Shown here one piece after another: positions 16,060 to 24,683 of a stretch of 64,000 nt of DNA. The stretch is from CAVRUD01 sp963849635 (lineage in GTDB: Bacteria; Chloroflexota; Chloroflexia; Thermomicrobiales; UBA6265), in assembly GCA_963849635.1 (NCBI GenBank), contig CAWKIA010000022.1, positions 248,001 to 312,000 of the forward strand. The letters run 5' to 3'. A program made the translations under genes and the position numbers. Position 1 is the first letter of the stretch; each line of letters opens with the position of its first letter. Under the pieces are notes generated by a model. The model ran no database searches and was not told where the DNA came from. It was given only the letters and a program-made list of their open reading frames with translations.

Positions 16060-16785
16060 TCATCGTGGCCAGAGATTCATCTCCTGGGTCCAGGCGCGAT
16101 CAGGCTGGCGGAGGAGATAGACGATCGCCTCTGCCACATCTTCGGGTTCAAGATAGGTCTTTCCGGCGGCACGGCCAGCGTCGACATCGACCAGGGTTTT
16201 GCCGGCGAAGGTGGTCGCGATCGAGCCCGGAAGAATGGTGCTGACCTTGATCCCCTGCTCCCCGACCTCCGCGGCGAGCGATTGCATGAAGCCGAGAAGT
16301 CCGAACTTACTGGCGGCGTAAGCGGCCAGGTTGGCGTAGCCCTGTTTGCTCGCGCCAGAGCCGACCGCGATGATCGCACCACCGCCCGCCGCGACCATGC
16401 CGGGTAAGAACTCCCGGCAGCAGAGGAAGACGCCTGTCAGGTTGGTGGCGATGGTGGTCTGCCAATCCGTCAGGGAGTAGTCCGCGACCGCACCGTACAG
16501 CCCGACTCCGGCCGCCGCGATCAGGATGTTGATGGAGCTATCGAGCGTCGATGTCGTGGTCGCAACCAGGTCGCGCACGGATGTCTCGTCGGTGATATCG
16601 ACGGGAATGGCGACAGCGTGGCCACCAGCGGCTTCGACCATCCGGGCGGTCTCATCTAGCGAAGCCCGATTTCGTCCTGCGAGCACCGTCGTTGCGCCCG
16701 CCACACTCAGAGCAAGGGCCGTTGCGCGCCCGACGCCCGAGCCCGCACCGGTGATCAAGGCGACACGTCCCTGGAGATTGCTCAT
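16060..16785 (-). CDS. SDR-family NAD(P)-dependent oxidoreductase
   Basis: Classical short-chain dehydrogenase of 241 residues. The cofactor loop is TGAGSGVG (12-19), the structural motif is IAAAGVG in place of NNAG, and the catalytic tetrad residues are S in VGSGASK and Y-x3-K in AYAASKFG. It is closest in feel to 3-oxoacyl-ACP-reductase-like SDRs. It is divergent from the GMC oxidoreductase, which is separated by about 137 bases. The substrate cannot be inferred. Confidence 0.85.
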   Translation of the reverse strand: MSNLQGRVALITGAGSGVGRATALALSVAGATTVLAGRNRASLDETARMVEAAGGHAVAIPVDITDETSVRDLVATTTSTLDSSINILIAAAGVGLYGAVADYSLTDWQTTIATNLTGVFLCCREFLPGMVAAGGGAIIAVGSGASKQGYANLAAYAASKFGLLGFMQSLAAEVGEQGIKVSTILPGSIATTFAGKTLVDVDAGRAAGKTYLEPEDVAEAIVYLLRQPDRAWTQEMNLWPR

Positions 16786-16922
16786 GCTTCTTAACCCCTT
16801 CCTGCGAGCGCCCGACCACTGGGAGGATTATCGCTCTGGGTCATCCCCGTCGAGCGTTGTAGGGAGTAAGATCGCGACGTCGGCGAATGTGTGACTGGTC
16901 GGGCTGAATGTGGAGGAGCACC

Positions 16923-18446
16923 GTGACGGACGGGCGCGTGTTCGATGTGGTGATCGTGGGAGCGGGGCCGGCTGGCTGCGTCCTGGCGAGCCGCCTGAGT
17001 GAGGATCCGAACCGGTCGGTTCTATTGCTGGAGGCGGGTCCGGATTATGGCCCCACTGTGTCCGCCTGGCCTTCCGAGTTGCACGACCCAGCGAGTCTAG
17101 GGCTGGAAAGCCATTCCTGGGGCTATCTCCACACCGGCCGGCCGGCAGACAAGCCCTTCCCGCTCCCCCGCGCCCGGATCGTCGGCGGTACGTCGACGGT
17201 CAACGGTTGTGTGTGGATGCGCGGCTCGGCCGCCGACTACGACGATTGGGTGGCCGCGGGCAATCCCGGCTGGGGATTTGACGATCTGCTGCCCTATTTC
17301 TGCCGGGCGGAGTCCGATCCTATCGGAGGACAGTACCACGGCAACGATGGCCCGGTGCCCATCCACCGGATGGGGAAGGACGATACCACTCCGATCGACC
17401 GGGCCTTTGAGCGTGCCGCCGGAGCACTGGGATTCCCCAGCATCGCCGATCTGAATGGTGCCGCGGCGCAGCAGCCGGGCGTCGGACCCGCGCCAAAGAA
17501 TGTCGCTGGTGGGGTGAGGATGAACGCTGCCTTCACCTACCTTGCGGGGGCCCGCAACCGGCCCAACCTGTCGATCGTCCCTGATGCCCAGGTCGACCGC
17601 GTGTTGGTCGGAGAGGGACGGGCGGTTGGCGTGCGGTTGGCGGATGGACGCGAGTGGCGCGGCGGCGAGGTCGTGCTCTGCGGCGGCGCGTTTGGATCTC
17701 CGGCCGTTTTGATGCGCTCGGGGATAGGGCCAGCGAGTCACCTGCGCAATCTAAACATCCCGGTCACCATCGATCTGCCCGGTGTCGGCCAGCATCTGCT
17801 GGATCACCCAGTGGTGGGTGTACTCGACGCGCTGGTCCGACCGGAGGAGACTCCAGGTGCCGCATCCCTCATACCGTCATTGGTGAAAGTTCGCAGCAGT
17901 CAGTCGTCTTCTGAGATCGATGTGCACCTGTACCAGGGACAGTATTTTGATCACGAGCGCGGCTGGGTCTTCTGGATATCGGCCAGCCTGCAGTACGCGG
18001 TCTCGCGCGGCTACGTCCGGCTGACCTCGACCGACCCGCACGCCACCCTTGAGATCGACCATCGCCACCTAATCGAACAGCGGGATCTGGAGGCGTTGTG
18101 CGACGGGGTCGAGCTGGCGGCCAGGTTGGCCGCGACCGAGCCACTGGCGGCCAAGATCGAGCGCCTGCCCGCGTGGCCAACCAATTGGAAGGACCGGGAC
18201 GAACTGCGGGCGTGGCTCCTCGCCAACGCGGGCACAACCTACCACCCGTCGAGCACCTGCCGGATGGGGCCAGCCAGCGACCCGACCGCGGTTGTCGACC
18301 ACCAGGGCCGGGTTCATGGGGTCGAGGGACTGCGGGTCGCCGATGCTTCGATCTTCCCGACTGGTCCGCGGGCCAACATCCACTTCACGGTTGTTGCCGT
18401 CGCGGAGAAGATTGCTGACGCGATGCGGAACGGTGTGGCCCCCTAA
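16923..18446 (+). CDS. GMC-family FAD-dependent oxidoreductase
   Basis: Choline/glucose-oxidase-type flavoprotein of 507 residues. The FAD Rossmann motif VVIVGAGPAGCVLASRL is at the N-terminus, the GMC signature ARIVGGTSTVNGCVWMRG follows, and the C-terminal active-site region has YHPSSTCRMG and RANIHFT. The GTG at 16923 is chosen because GGAGG (16911-16915) sits eight bases upstream; the ATG at 16908 would overlap that site. It probably oxidises an alcohol or choline-like substrate. A repeat hairpin directly follows the stop. Confidence 0.88.
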   Translation: MTDGRVFDVVIVGAGPAGCVLASRLSEDPNRSVLLLEAGPDYGPTVSAWPSELHDPASLGLESHSWGYLHTGRPADKPFPLPRARIVGGTSTVNGCVWMRGSAADYDDWVAAGNPGWGFDDLLPYFCRAESDPIGGQYHGNDGPVPIHRMGKDDTTPIDRAFERAAGALGFPSIADLNGAAAQQPGVGPAPKNVAGGVRMNAAFTYLAGARNRPNLSIVPDAQVDRVLVGEGRAVGVRLADGREWRGGEVVLCGGAFGSPAVLMRSGIGPASHLRNLNIPVTIDLPGVGQHLLDHPVVGVLDALVRPEETPGAASLIPSLVKVRSSQSSSEIDVHLYQGQYFDHERGWVFWISASLQYAVSRGYVRLTSTDPHATLEIDHRHLIEQRDLEALCDGVELAARLAATEPLAAKIERLPAWPTNWKDRDELRAWLLANAGTTYHPSSTCRMGPASDPTAVVDHQGRVHGVEGLRVADASIFPTGPRANIHFTVVAVAEKIADAMRNGVAP

Positions 18447-18505
18447 CCCCCGGCCCCCTTCCCCCCGCTCCTCCCTAGCGCGGCAGGGTGAAGGGGGAGA
18501 CGCGC
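18447..18505. repeat. Single copy of the C/G-rich repeat unit
   Basis: The C-rich then G-rich unit (CCCCCTTCCCCC ... GCGGCAGGGTGAAGGGGGAG) fills the 59 bases between the convergent GMC and cupin genes, matching the outer arms at 1.3-1.6 kb. It folds into a hairpin and may serve as a shared terminator. Confidence 0.65.
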
Positions 18506-19174
18506 TCATCGCGGGGGGGCGTAGTCGGCGGCGTCCTTCAGGCCGCAGTCGACATTGACGTAGCCAGAGCGGAAAGGATCGACTTTGCCGGTCTCGGGGT
18601 CGAAGCGGTGGCGCCAGATGCAGCCGTTGTCGTTGCCGAGCAGGTGGAGCGAGACGGACGTCACGTCGGAGATCGTGCGCACCCGGTGGATGTCGGTCTC
18701 CGGTAGGAGCACATAGAACTGGCCGGCGGTCAGGGTGCGGCGCTCTTTCAGGGTGAGATCGGCGCGGTCTTCGACCGAGCCGTCATCCTGGCGGGTGTAG
18801 AACTCTTCGTCTTGATCGCCCCGGTAGAGCCCGACGATGCCCCAGGCAAGGTGATCGTGGACGGGAGTCTGCACACCGGACGGCACGACCAGGGACGTGA
18901 AGGCGAGGCCACCGTCTCCCGCCCGGTAGAGGAGCCAGTTGCCGATGCCACTGCCCATTCCACCCTCCGGGGCGGCCTCCTGATAGACCTCGGGGAGCCA
19001 GGATTTATCGACCATCAGGTCGGCGAAGTGGGGGCGGATCGCCTCGATGGTGGTGACGGGATCCGGCGAGTTGCGCCGAATCTCATTGACTGTCTCGATG
19101 AACCGACGCATGGTCGGGTTATCGACCACCCATTCGTCGTCGCGCTGCCGCTGCACCGCCGCTGACTCTATCAT
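18506..19174 (-). CDS. Cysteine-dioxygenase-like cupin protein
   Basis: 222-residue protein of the cysteine dioxygenase type I / thiol dioxygenase-like cupin group. The metal-binding motif is HDHLAWGIVGLYRGDQDEEFY (two His and a downstream Glu), with a third His expected in the ETDIHRV segment. It is non-haem iron dependent and cytoplasmic. Length and layout fit COG5553-type predicted metal enzymes. It is convergent with the GMC gene, and its promoter region faces a small membrane protein. The natural thiol substrate is unknown. Confidence 0.75.
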   Translation of the reverse strand: MIESAAVQRQRDDEWVVDNPTMRRFIETVNEIRRNSPDPVTTIEAIRPHFADLMVDKSWLPEVYQEAAPEGGMGSGIGNWLLYRAGDGGLAFTSLVVPSGVQTPVHDHLAWGIVGLYRGDQDEEFYTRQDDGSVEDRADLTLKERRTLTAGQFYVLLPETDIHRVRTISDVTSVSLHLLGNDNGCIWRHRFDPETGKVDPFRSGYVNVDCGLKDAADYAPPR

Positions 19175-19329
19175 CAGACGCTCCTTTCAGACTGCCAAAG
19201 ATCTGTAGTGAATACTCCGATCGGGCTCAAACGGCCCCGGCCGGGTCGATCCCTGTGCTACCCTACAGCACGGTATAAGTGCCCGTGTACACCGCGATGT
19301 AGGGCCGTCCATCATTCTGGAGACCCCCA

Positions 19330-19617
19330 ATGCGGAGATTCGATTCCCGCTCACCCCGCCGCCGCCGTCGCCGCCGGAACTCGTTTCCGCGCGGTACCTT
19401 TGGCCGCCGCGGTCCAAATCTGTCGTTCTTGCGCGAGCTTCCCGGCAATCTCGGGGTTACGCTGGCCGGGATCGGTCTTTACGTCTTTTTCCTGATCTTT
19501 GGCGTGACCATCGTCGGCGATAACGCCGGGCGGAGCGCGATCATGTCCGGGATTATCGTGGCTATCGCCGCCTGCGGGTATATCATTACGCGTCAGCCAT
19601 CCCCCAAAGATAAGTAG
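19330..19617 (+). CDS. Small Arg-rich membrane protein
   Basis: 95 residues: a strongly basic N-terminus (RRRRRRR near residues 10-16), then two hydrophobic segments (about 43-60 and 68-85), and a short polar tail. This suggests a two-helix inner-membrane protein with the basic end in the cytoplasm. No family is recognised. The last 25 bases overlap the 3' end of the convergent acyl-CoA synthetase gene. The ribosome site is weak, so the start is uncertain. Confidence 0.6.
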   Translation: MRRFDSRSPRRRRRRRNSFPRGTFGRRGPNLSFLRELPGNLGVTLAGIGLYVFFLIFGVTIVGDNAGRSAIMSGIIVAIAACGYIITRQPSPKDK

Positions 19618-21725
19618 TCTGGCCCTGGGTCCTCGTCGCCCTTCTGCCTGGTGATTACCGTCGCGTCCACCGCCATGACTCCCCACGGTCCAACGATCAG
19701 CGGGTTGACATCCACGGAGGAGATCTCCTCTCCAAACCGAACGGCAGCCTCCGCAAACAGGTTGATGATCCGGACAAGGCTCTCCAGATCAACCGGACTT
19801 CGGCTTCGGGTGCCCAGAAGCAGGGGATAGCCGCGCAGCCGGTGAAGCGCTTCCTCGATCTCGCTGGTGTCGGTGTTTGCGATCAGGTTGACCACATCAC
19901 GTATCGATTCGATGTCGGTCCCGCCGAAGCCGACGGTGAGGATCGGGCCCCATTGCGGGTCGATCGTCAACCCCAGGTACATCTCAAAGGCATCGGCCAG
20001 ATTGACCTGTGGCTGCACCACCACCCGTGGTCCGCAGGTTTGCCGCAGGCGCCGGTAGGCGGCCGCGACGGCGGCGCCGCCGCGCAATCCCAGGACCACC
20101 CCACCGCGGTCGACCTTGTGGATGATTCCAGGCTCCGCCGTCTTGAGCACCACCGGGAACCCCAGCTCGGTCGCCGCCCGTGATGCTTCGGCGGCGGAAT
20201 GGACGACCCGTTCGGGTACGGTTGGCACACCGGCGCTCGCCAGGAAGGCCTTGCTTTCGACCTCGTCGAATGCCTGTCCTGGCCGTCCTCGCAAAATGTC
20301 CAGCCACGGCGATTGCGCGTCCGGTGGGGCGTGTCTCATCCGTTGGGTCGCTCGTTGCTGGCGCTGGGGAAGTTTGAGCAGGTGGCCAATCGCCGCCATG
20401 CCGTTCTCGGTACCGAGCAGCACCGGTACTCCGGCTTCTCTAAGCCGTCTCGCGGCATCGCCATCCGCCGTGGCCGCCAGGTTGGCGAGGACGGCAAACG
20501 GCGTCAAGATGCGCCGGGCGACACGGAGGGCGATATCGACGTATGGCTCCAGTAGGCGGCTGCGCGGGATGAGATCGATCGCGAAGACCAGGAGGTCGAC
20601 GCCAGGGTCTTCGGCCAGGGCGATTAGGCAGTTGACGTAGCTTTCGACAAATCCGACCCCGCTGCCCCAAAGATCGAGCGGATTGGCGGGTTTCAACTCG
20701 GGATCGAGCGCTTCGCGCAGGCGAGCAACGGTTGCGGGCGCGAGGTCCGTCCATTGGATGTCGTGGTCAGCGGCAATGTCGCAAATCAACGCTCGCTCGC
20801 CACCGGAATCGGTGGCAAGGGCCAGGCCGCGACCGGTGGGGCGGCGATCGGCGGCGGCGATGTCCAGCGTGTCCACCATCTCGTCAAGCGAGCGGACGAC
20901 GATCGCGCCGTACGCCGAGAATCCCGCTTCGTGGGCGACGTGTTCGCCGGCGAGGGCGCCGCTGTGCGTCTCTACCAGACGGCTGCCAGTTTCCGAGCGA
21001 CCAACTTTCAGGACGACGACCGGAATGCCGCGCTCCGCCGCCGCGACCAGGGCGCCTCTTAGGTGAACTCCGTCGCGAACCGTTTCCAGAAAGCAGCCGA
21101 CTGCCCGTGTCTCCGGCTGATCGATCGCCCAGGCGATGTAGCCTGCCGCGGATGTCACCAACTCCTGCCCGCAAGAGATCAGCGCATTGAAGCGCAGGTC
21201 GCGCCGGTTGTTGACCAGGGCGGAGAAGGCGGAGCCGCTGTGAGAGATGAAGGTGATGTGCCCGGGGGTTGGATCACCGCGATAGGGATACCCAGTGGCG
21301 TAGCACCGGTCGGTGAGATTGAGGAAGCCCATGCTGTTGCCGCCGCAGAGTGCCATCCCCGCGCCGTGGGCAATCTCGGCCAGTCGCCGACCTAACGGAC
21401 CGCCGCCGCGCGCACTGCCCTGTGCGCTGCCGAAGACGACCGCCGCCTTCGCGCCGGCCGCCGCGGCGTCCTCGAGGGCAATTTCTAGCCGGTCGTTGCC
21501 GACCGCAAGCAATGCGCAATCGACCGGGGCGACCTCGCCGAGCGACGGAACGGCGGCGATGCCGGCAACATCCGCGTGGCTGGGGTGTACCGGGACGATG
21601 CGACCCTGGTAGCCGCCGGCGACCAGACCATCGAGAACGATCCGGCCAAAGGATTCGGGGCGCTGGCTTGCCCCGATGATGGCAATCGACTTGGGGCGAA
21701 GTAGCGGGTCTAGCGCACCGTCCAT
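19593..21725 (-). CDS. NDP-forming acyl-CoA synthetase (acetate-CoA ligase family), fused subunits
   Basis: 710 residues combining alpha and beta parts of ADP-forming acyl-CoA synthetase. The N-terminal CoA-binding domain has SIAIIGASQRPESFGR, followed by succinyl-CoA-ligase-like domains with FISHSGSAFSA and the phospho-histidine region VETHSGALAGEH. A C-terminal ATP-grasp domain from about residue 490 has FPVVLKTAEPGIIHKVDRGG and VQPQV. It interconverts an acyl-CoA plus ADP and phosphate with the acid, CoA and ATP. It could also be a protein-acetyltransferase relative, but no GNAT domain is present. Confidence 0.85.
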   Translation of the reverse strand: MDGALDPLLRPKSIAIIGASQRPESFGRIVLDGLVAGGYQGRIVPVHPSHADVAGIAAVPSLGEVAPVDCALLAVGNDRLEIALEDAAAAGAKAAVVFGSAQGSARGGGPLGRRLAEIAHGAGMALCGGNSMGFLNLTDRCYATGYPYRGDPTPGHITFISHSGSAFSALVNNRRDLRFNALISCGQELVTSAAGYIAWAIDQPETRAVGCFLETVRDGVHLRGALVAAAERGIPVVVLKVGRSETGSRLVETHSGALAGEHVAHEAGFSAYGAIVVRSLDEMVDTLDIAAADRRPTGRGLALATDSGGERALICDIAADHDIQWTDLAPATVARLREALDPELKPANPLDLWGSGVGFVESYVNCLIALAEDPGVDLLVFAIDLIPRSRLLEPYVDIALRVARRILTPFAVLANLAATADGDAARRLREAGVPVLLGTENGMAAIGHLLKLPQRQQRATQRMRHAPPDAQSPWLDILRGRPGQAFDEVESKAFLASAGVPTVPERVVHSAAEASRAATELGFPVVLKTAEPGIIHKVDRGGVVLGLRGGAAVAAAYRRLRQTCGPRVVVQPQVNLADAFEMYLGLTIDPQWGPILTVGFGGTDIESIRDVVNLIANTDTSEIEEALHRLRGYPLLLGTRSRSPVDLESLVRIINLFAEAAVRFGEEISSVDVNPLIVGPWGVMAVDATVITRQKGDEDPGPDYLSLGDG

Positions 21726-21753
21726 TCCCCCTCCGCCACAATCTGACGGGCCG

Positions 21754-22071
21754 CTACCCTTCCGACGTGTTGACGGCGGCTTCCGCCGCGGCGAGACGGT
21801 TCATCAGGGCCGCGGTCGTCTTCGAGTTGGTGACGGGGATGACGTCGATATCGACCAGGTCACCCCAACCGACGACCCATTCCTGAAAGAGCACCGGGTC
21901 GTCGCACTCCATCAACTGGAAGCAGACGTCGAAACTGGCGGAGATCCAGGAATCGACGTAGACCAGACCATCGGGCGTCATCCTGCCTCGTTCGCGCACG
22001 GTCCGGTAGATCTCCGCCTGGCGCCCCGCCGCGAATCGTTCCACCACCATGAAGAGCATGTCGATCCTCAC
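21754..22071 (-). CDS. DUF3303 family protein
   Basis: A 105-residue small cytoplasmic protein with the conserved MLFMVVERF at the start, GRMTPDGLVYVDSWI in the middle, and FQLMECDDPVLFQEWV. This matches the DUF3303 dimeric alpha-beta-barrel-like group of unknown function. It is 28 bases from the acyl-CoA synthetase and 33 bases from the LuxR regulator, all on the minus strand, so it may be co-transcribed with them. Confidence 0.8.
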   Translation of the reverse strand: MRIDMLFMVVERFAAGRQAEIYRTVRERGRMTPDGLVYVDSWISASFDVCFQLMECDDPVLFQEWVVGWGDLVDIDVIPVTNSKTTAALMNRLAAAEAAVNTSEG

Positions 22072-22104
22072 TTGGTCTGCGTCGATCTCCGGGCCAATGC
22101 TGGG

Positions 22105-24621
22105 CTAGATCATGCCATGCCGGACGCCGTAGGCGACAGCCGCCGCCCGGCTGCCAACTCCGAGTTTGCCAAGGATATTGGTGACGTGATTGCCGGCCGT
22201 CTTCGGCGAGATCGACAGCGCCGCCGCGATCTCGCGATCGGACCGTCCTTCGGCCAGCAACGAGAGCACGTCGGATTCTCTCTTGGTCAGCATCGCCCGG
22301 GAAGTCGGCTCGGCCGCCGCCGGAGATGGGCTTGACTTCGCCGGAGCACTGGTCGAGGCCGATGGGGCAGGCCGCGAAGCGGCGGTACGAACACCTGTCG
22401 CAATCTCCTGCGCCAGCGCGTTGGCGACATCGAGCGCGTGAGCAAGCGACATTGTCCGCCCGGCGTTCCAGGCGACCGCGAAGTTCGCCCGAGTGAGCGC
22501 GGTGGCGAGAGTGGCAACAGTGGCGTCGAAGGTTGCGGCGTCGACGCGAGGGACGATTCCGGCATGCTCGCGGAGCCGCGCGGCGGCGCCGAGCAGGGCC
22601 GCCCCTTCGGTGAGGCGGCCCGCCCTACACGCGATGATCGCAAGCGAGTAGAGGTCCTCGTAGAGCCCCCACGTGTCCTGGATCTCCCGGTTCAACGACA
22701 AGCTCTCACGCTGGAGTCCGGCGGCTTCGACGAAGTCGCCGCCGGCCGCTTCCAGGTCGGCCAGCAGTTGAAGCAACCAGGCCAGACCGCGCTTGTAGTC
22801 CGACCGGCGAATCGTGGCGATGCCTTCGGCGAGGTAGCTCCTGCCCTCGTCGAGCCGCCCCCTGCGGGACGCCGCCAGCCCGAGGTGCCCGAGCGCATTG
22901 CTCGTCCATATTTGATTCCCGAGTGAGCGAGCTCCCACGAGCGCCTGCTGCGAGTAAGTGATCGTGCCATCCAGGTCGTCGGCGTAGCGAGCGACGAGAG
23001 AGAGCCAGTGGAGCGCCCGTATTTCGCCCATCTTGTTGCCCAGTTCCCGGTAGATCGTCAGCGCCCGCAGGAACTGCCTTTCGGAGGTCTCAAGCTTGAG
23101 CGCGCCCCAGGAGATCAGGCCGGCCGATTCCAGTGCTGGCGCAAGGGCTTCGGGCGGAGTCGCCTCGTCGGCCTTGGCCAGGAACGACTCGACCCATCTG
23201 CCGCCTTCGGCGACGTGTCCACCGGCGACCCAGAACCACCACAGCGACCCGATGATCCGCAGTCCGGTCTCGGTCTCGCCGGTCTCGTCAGCCCAGGTGA
23301 GTGCCGCCCGCAGGTTGGGGAGTTCTTGCTCCAGCCGGTCGACCCAGATCGGCTCGTCGTCGCGGAAGAACCTGTCTTCGCCATCGGCGGTGAATCGCTG
23401 GTACCAGAGGGCATGCCGTCTTCTTGCTTCGGCCAGCTCGCCGTGCCCCTCCGCCTGCTCCCAGGCGAACTCGCGCACGACTTCCAGCATCCGGAAACGG
23501 CGCTCGTCTTGAGGCGCTTCTTCCGAGCGAAGGAGGCTGTTGTCGACCAGGGCGGCGATGGCGTCAAGCAAGTCGGGTGAGAGAAACTCGACGAGGGCAC
23601 GAGGATTGACACCCTCTCGTTGCCGGGCTTCGTCAACACCCCGGCTGACATCCTCGGCCGCTTCCAGGGTAAATCCGCCGGCGAAGACGGCGAGGAGCCG
23701 GAGCAACGTCTGCTCCTCCGGAAGCAGGAGGTCGTAGCTCCAGGCGATGGCGTCGCGCATCGTCTGATGACGCAGGGGGAGGTCGCGGGCGCCACGGGTG
23801 AGCAGTTGCAGCCGGTTGCCGACGCGGGCCGCCAGGGCGGCCGGGGAGAGGACCTTCGTCCGGGCCGCCGCCAGCTCGATCGCCAGGGGGAGGCCGTCCA
23901 GCCGCCGGCAGATCTCCGACACCGCCGACGCGTTCTCCAGGGTCACGACGAAATCGGGCCTCACCGCCCTGGCGCGATCGACGAATAGCGCACCGACGTC
24001 GCTGGCCAGAATCGCCTCCGGCGAGGGCGTCGGGCCGTCCGGCCAATCAGATGGAATCTCCAGGGGCGGCATCGGGAACTCGAACTCGCCGCTGAGGTGG
24101 AGCGGCGCCCGGCTGGTGACCAATACTTTGAGACCCGGGCAGGCGGAGATCAGCCGGGCGATATTGCCCGCCGCCACTAGCACCTGCTCGAAGTTGTCCA
24201 GCACGAGGATGATTCGCCGGTCACGGACCGTCCGCACGAGCAGTTCGAGGGGTAGCTCACCGGCGATCTCGCGGGAGCCCATGGCCTTCGCAATACTCGA
24301 GAGAACCAGATTGGCGTCGGTGACCGCGTCGAGAGGGACGAAGACGATGTCTCCGTAGGTCTCGCGGTCCATTCTCCTGGCCAGCTCGGCCGCCAGACGC
24401 GTTTTGCCGACGCCGCCGGGACCCGTCACCGTCACTAGCCGGGTGGCGGGCTGAGCAAGCAGATGGAGGAGCGCTTCGATCTCGCGGACACGTCCCAGAA
24501 AAGAGGTAAAGGGAACGGGCAAGCGGCCGCTTATCGGAGGATCGCCATCTTCCGCGCTCACGTCAACCAATAGTGTCGGCGGGCCGTCGCCCCACTGAGC
24601 GCCCGCCTCCATCGCACCCAT
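22105..24621 (-). CDS. LuxR-family regulator with NB-ARC-type ATPase domain
   Basis: 838 residues. The P-loop GPGGVGKT is at 67-74, Walker B-like IILVLDNFEQV at about 136-146, and LVTSRAPL and LDGLPLAIELAAAR follow as in AfsR/AAA-type signal ATPases. A long alpha-helical TPR-like middle (about 380-740) and a C-terminal LuxR HTH (ESDVLSLLAEGRSDREIA, then KTAGNHVTNILGKL) complete it. Such proteins sense a ligand through the repeats and use nucleotide to switch. A Ser/Pro/Ala-rich linker lies just before the HTH. It probably heads the minus-strand group with DUF3303 and the acyl-CoA synthetase. Confidence 0.88.
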   Translation of the reverse strand: MGAMEAGAQWGDGPPTLLVDVSAEDGDPPISGRLPVPFTSFLGRVREIEALLHLLAQPATRLVTVTGPGGVGKTRLAAELARRMDRETYGDIVFVPLDAVTDANLVLSSIAKAMGSREIAGELPLELLVRTVRDRRIILVLDNFEQVLVAAGNIARLISACPGLKVLVTSRAPLHLSGEFEFPMPPLEIPSDWPDGPTPSPEAILASDVGALFVDRARAVRPDFVVTLENASAVSEICRRLDGLPLAIELAAARTKVLSPAALAARVGNRLQLLTRGARDLPLRHQTMRDAIAWSYDLLLPEEQTLLRLLAVFAGGFTLEAAEDVSRGVDEARQREGVNPRALVEFLSPDLLDAIAALVDNSLLRSEEAPQDERRFRMLEVVREFAWEQAEGHGELAEARRRHALWYQRFTADGEDRFFRDDEPIWVDRLEQELPNLRAALTWADETGETETGLRIIGSLWWFWVAGGHVAEGGRWVESFLAKADEATPPEALAPALESAGLISWGALKLETSERQFLRALTIYRELGNKMGEIRALHWLSLVARYADDLDGTITYSQQALVGARSLGNQIWTSNALGHLGLAASRRGRLDEGRSYLAEGIATIRRSDYKRGLAWLLQLLADLEAAGGDFVEAAGLQRESLSLNREIQDTWGLYEDLYSLAIIACRAGRLTEGAALLGAAARLREHAGIVPRVDAATFDATVATLATALTRANFAVAWNAGRTMSLAHALDVANALAQEIATGVRTAASRPAPSASTSAPAKSSPSPAAAEPTSRAMLTKRESDVLSLLAEGRSDREIAAALSISPKTAGNHVTNILGKLGVGSRAAAVAYGVRHGMI

Positions 24622-24683
24622 GTCCCAGTCTCCGCTTTCGTACGCACGAACCTAGGGATGATGCGCTTTACATATGGGCGGCG

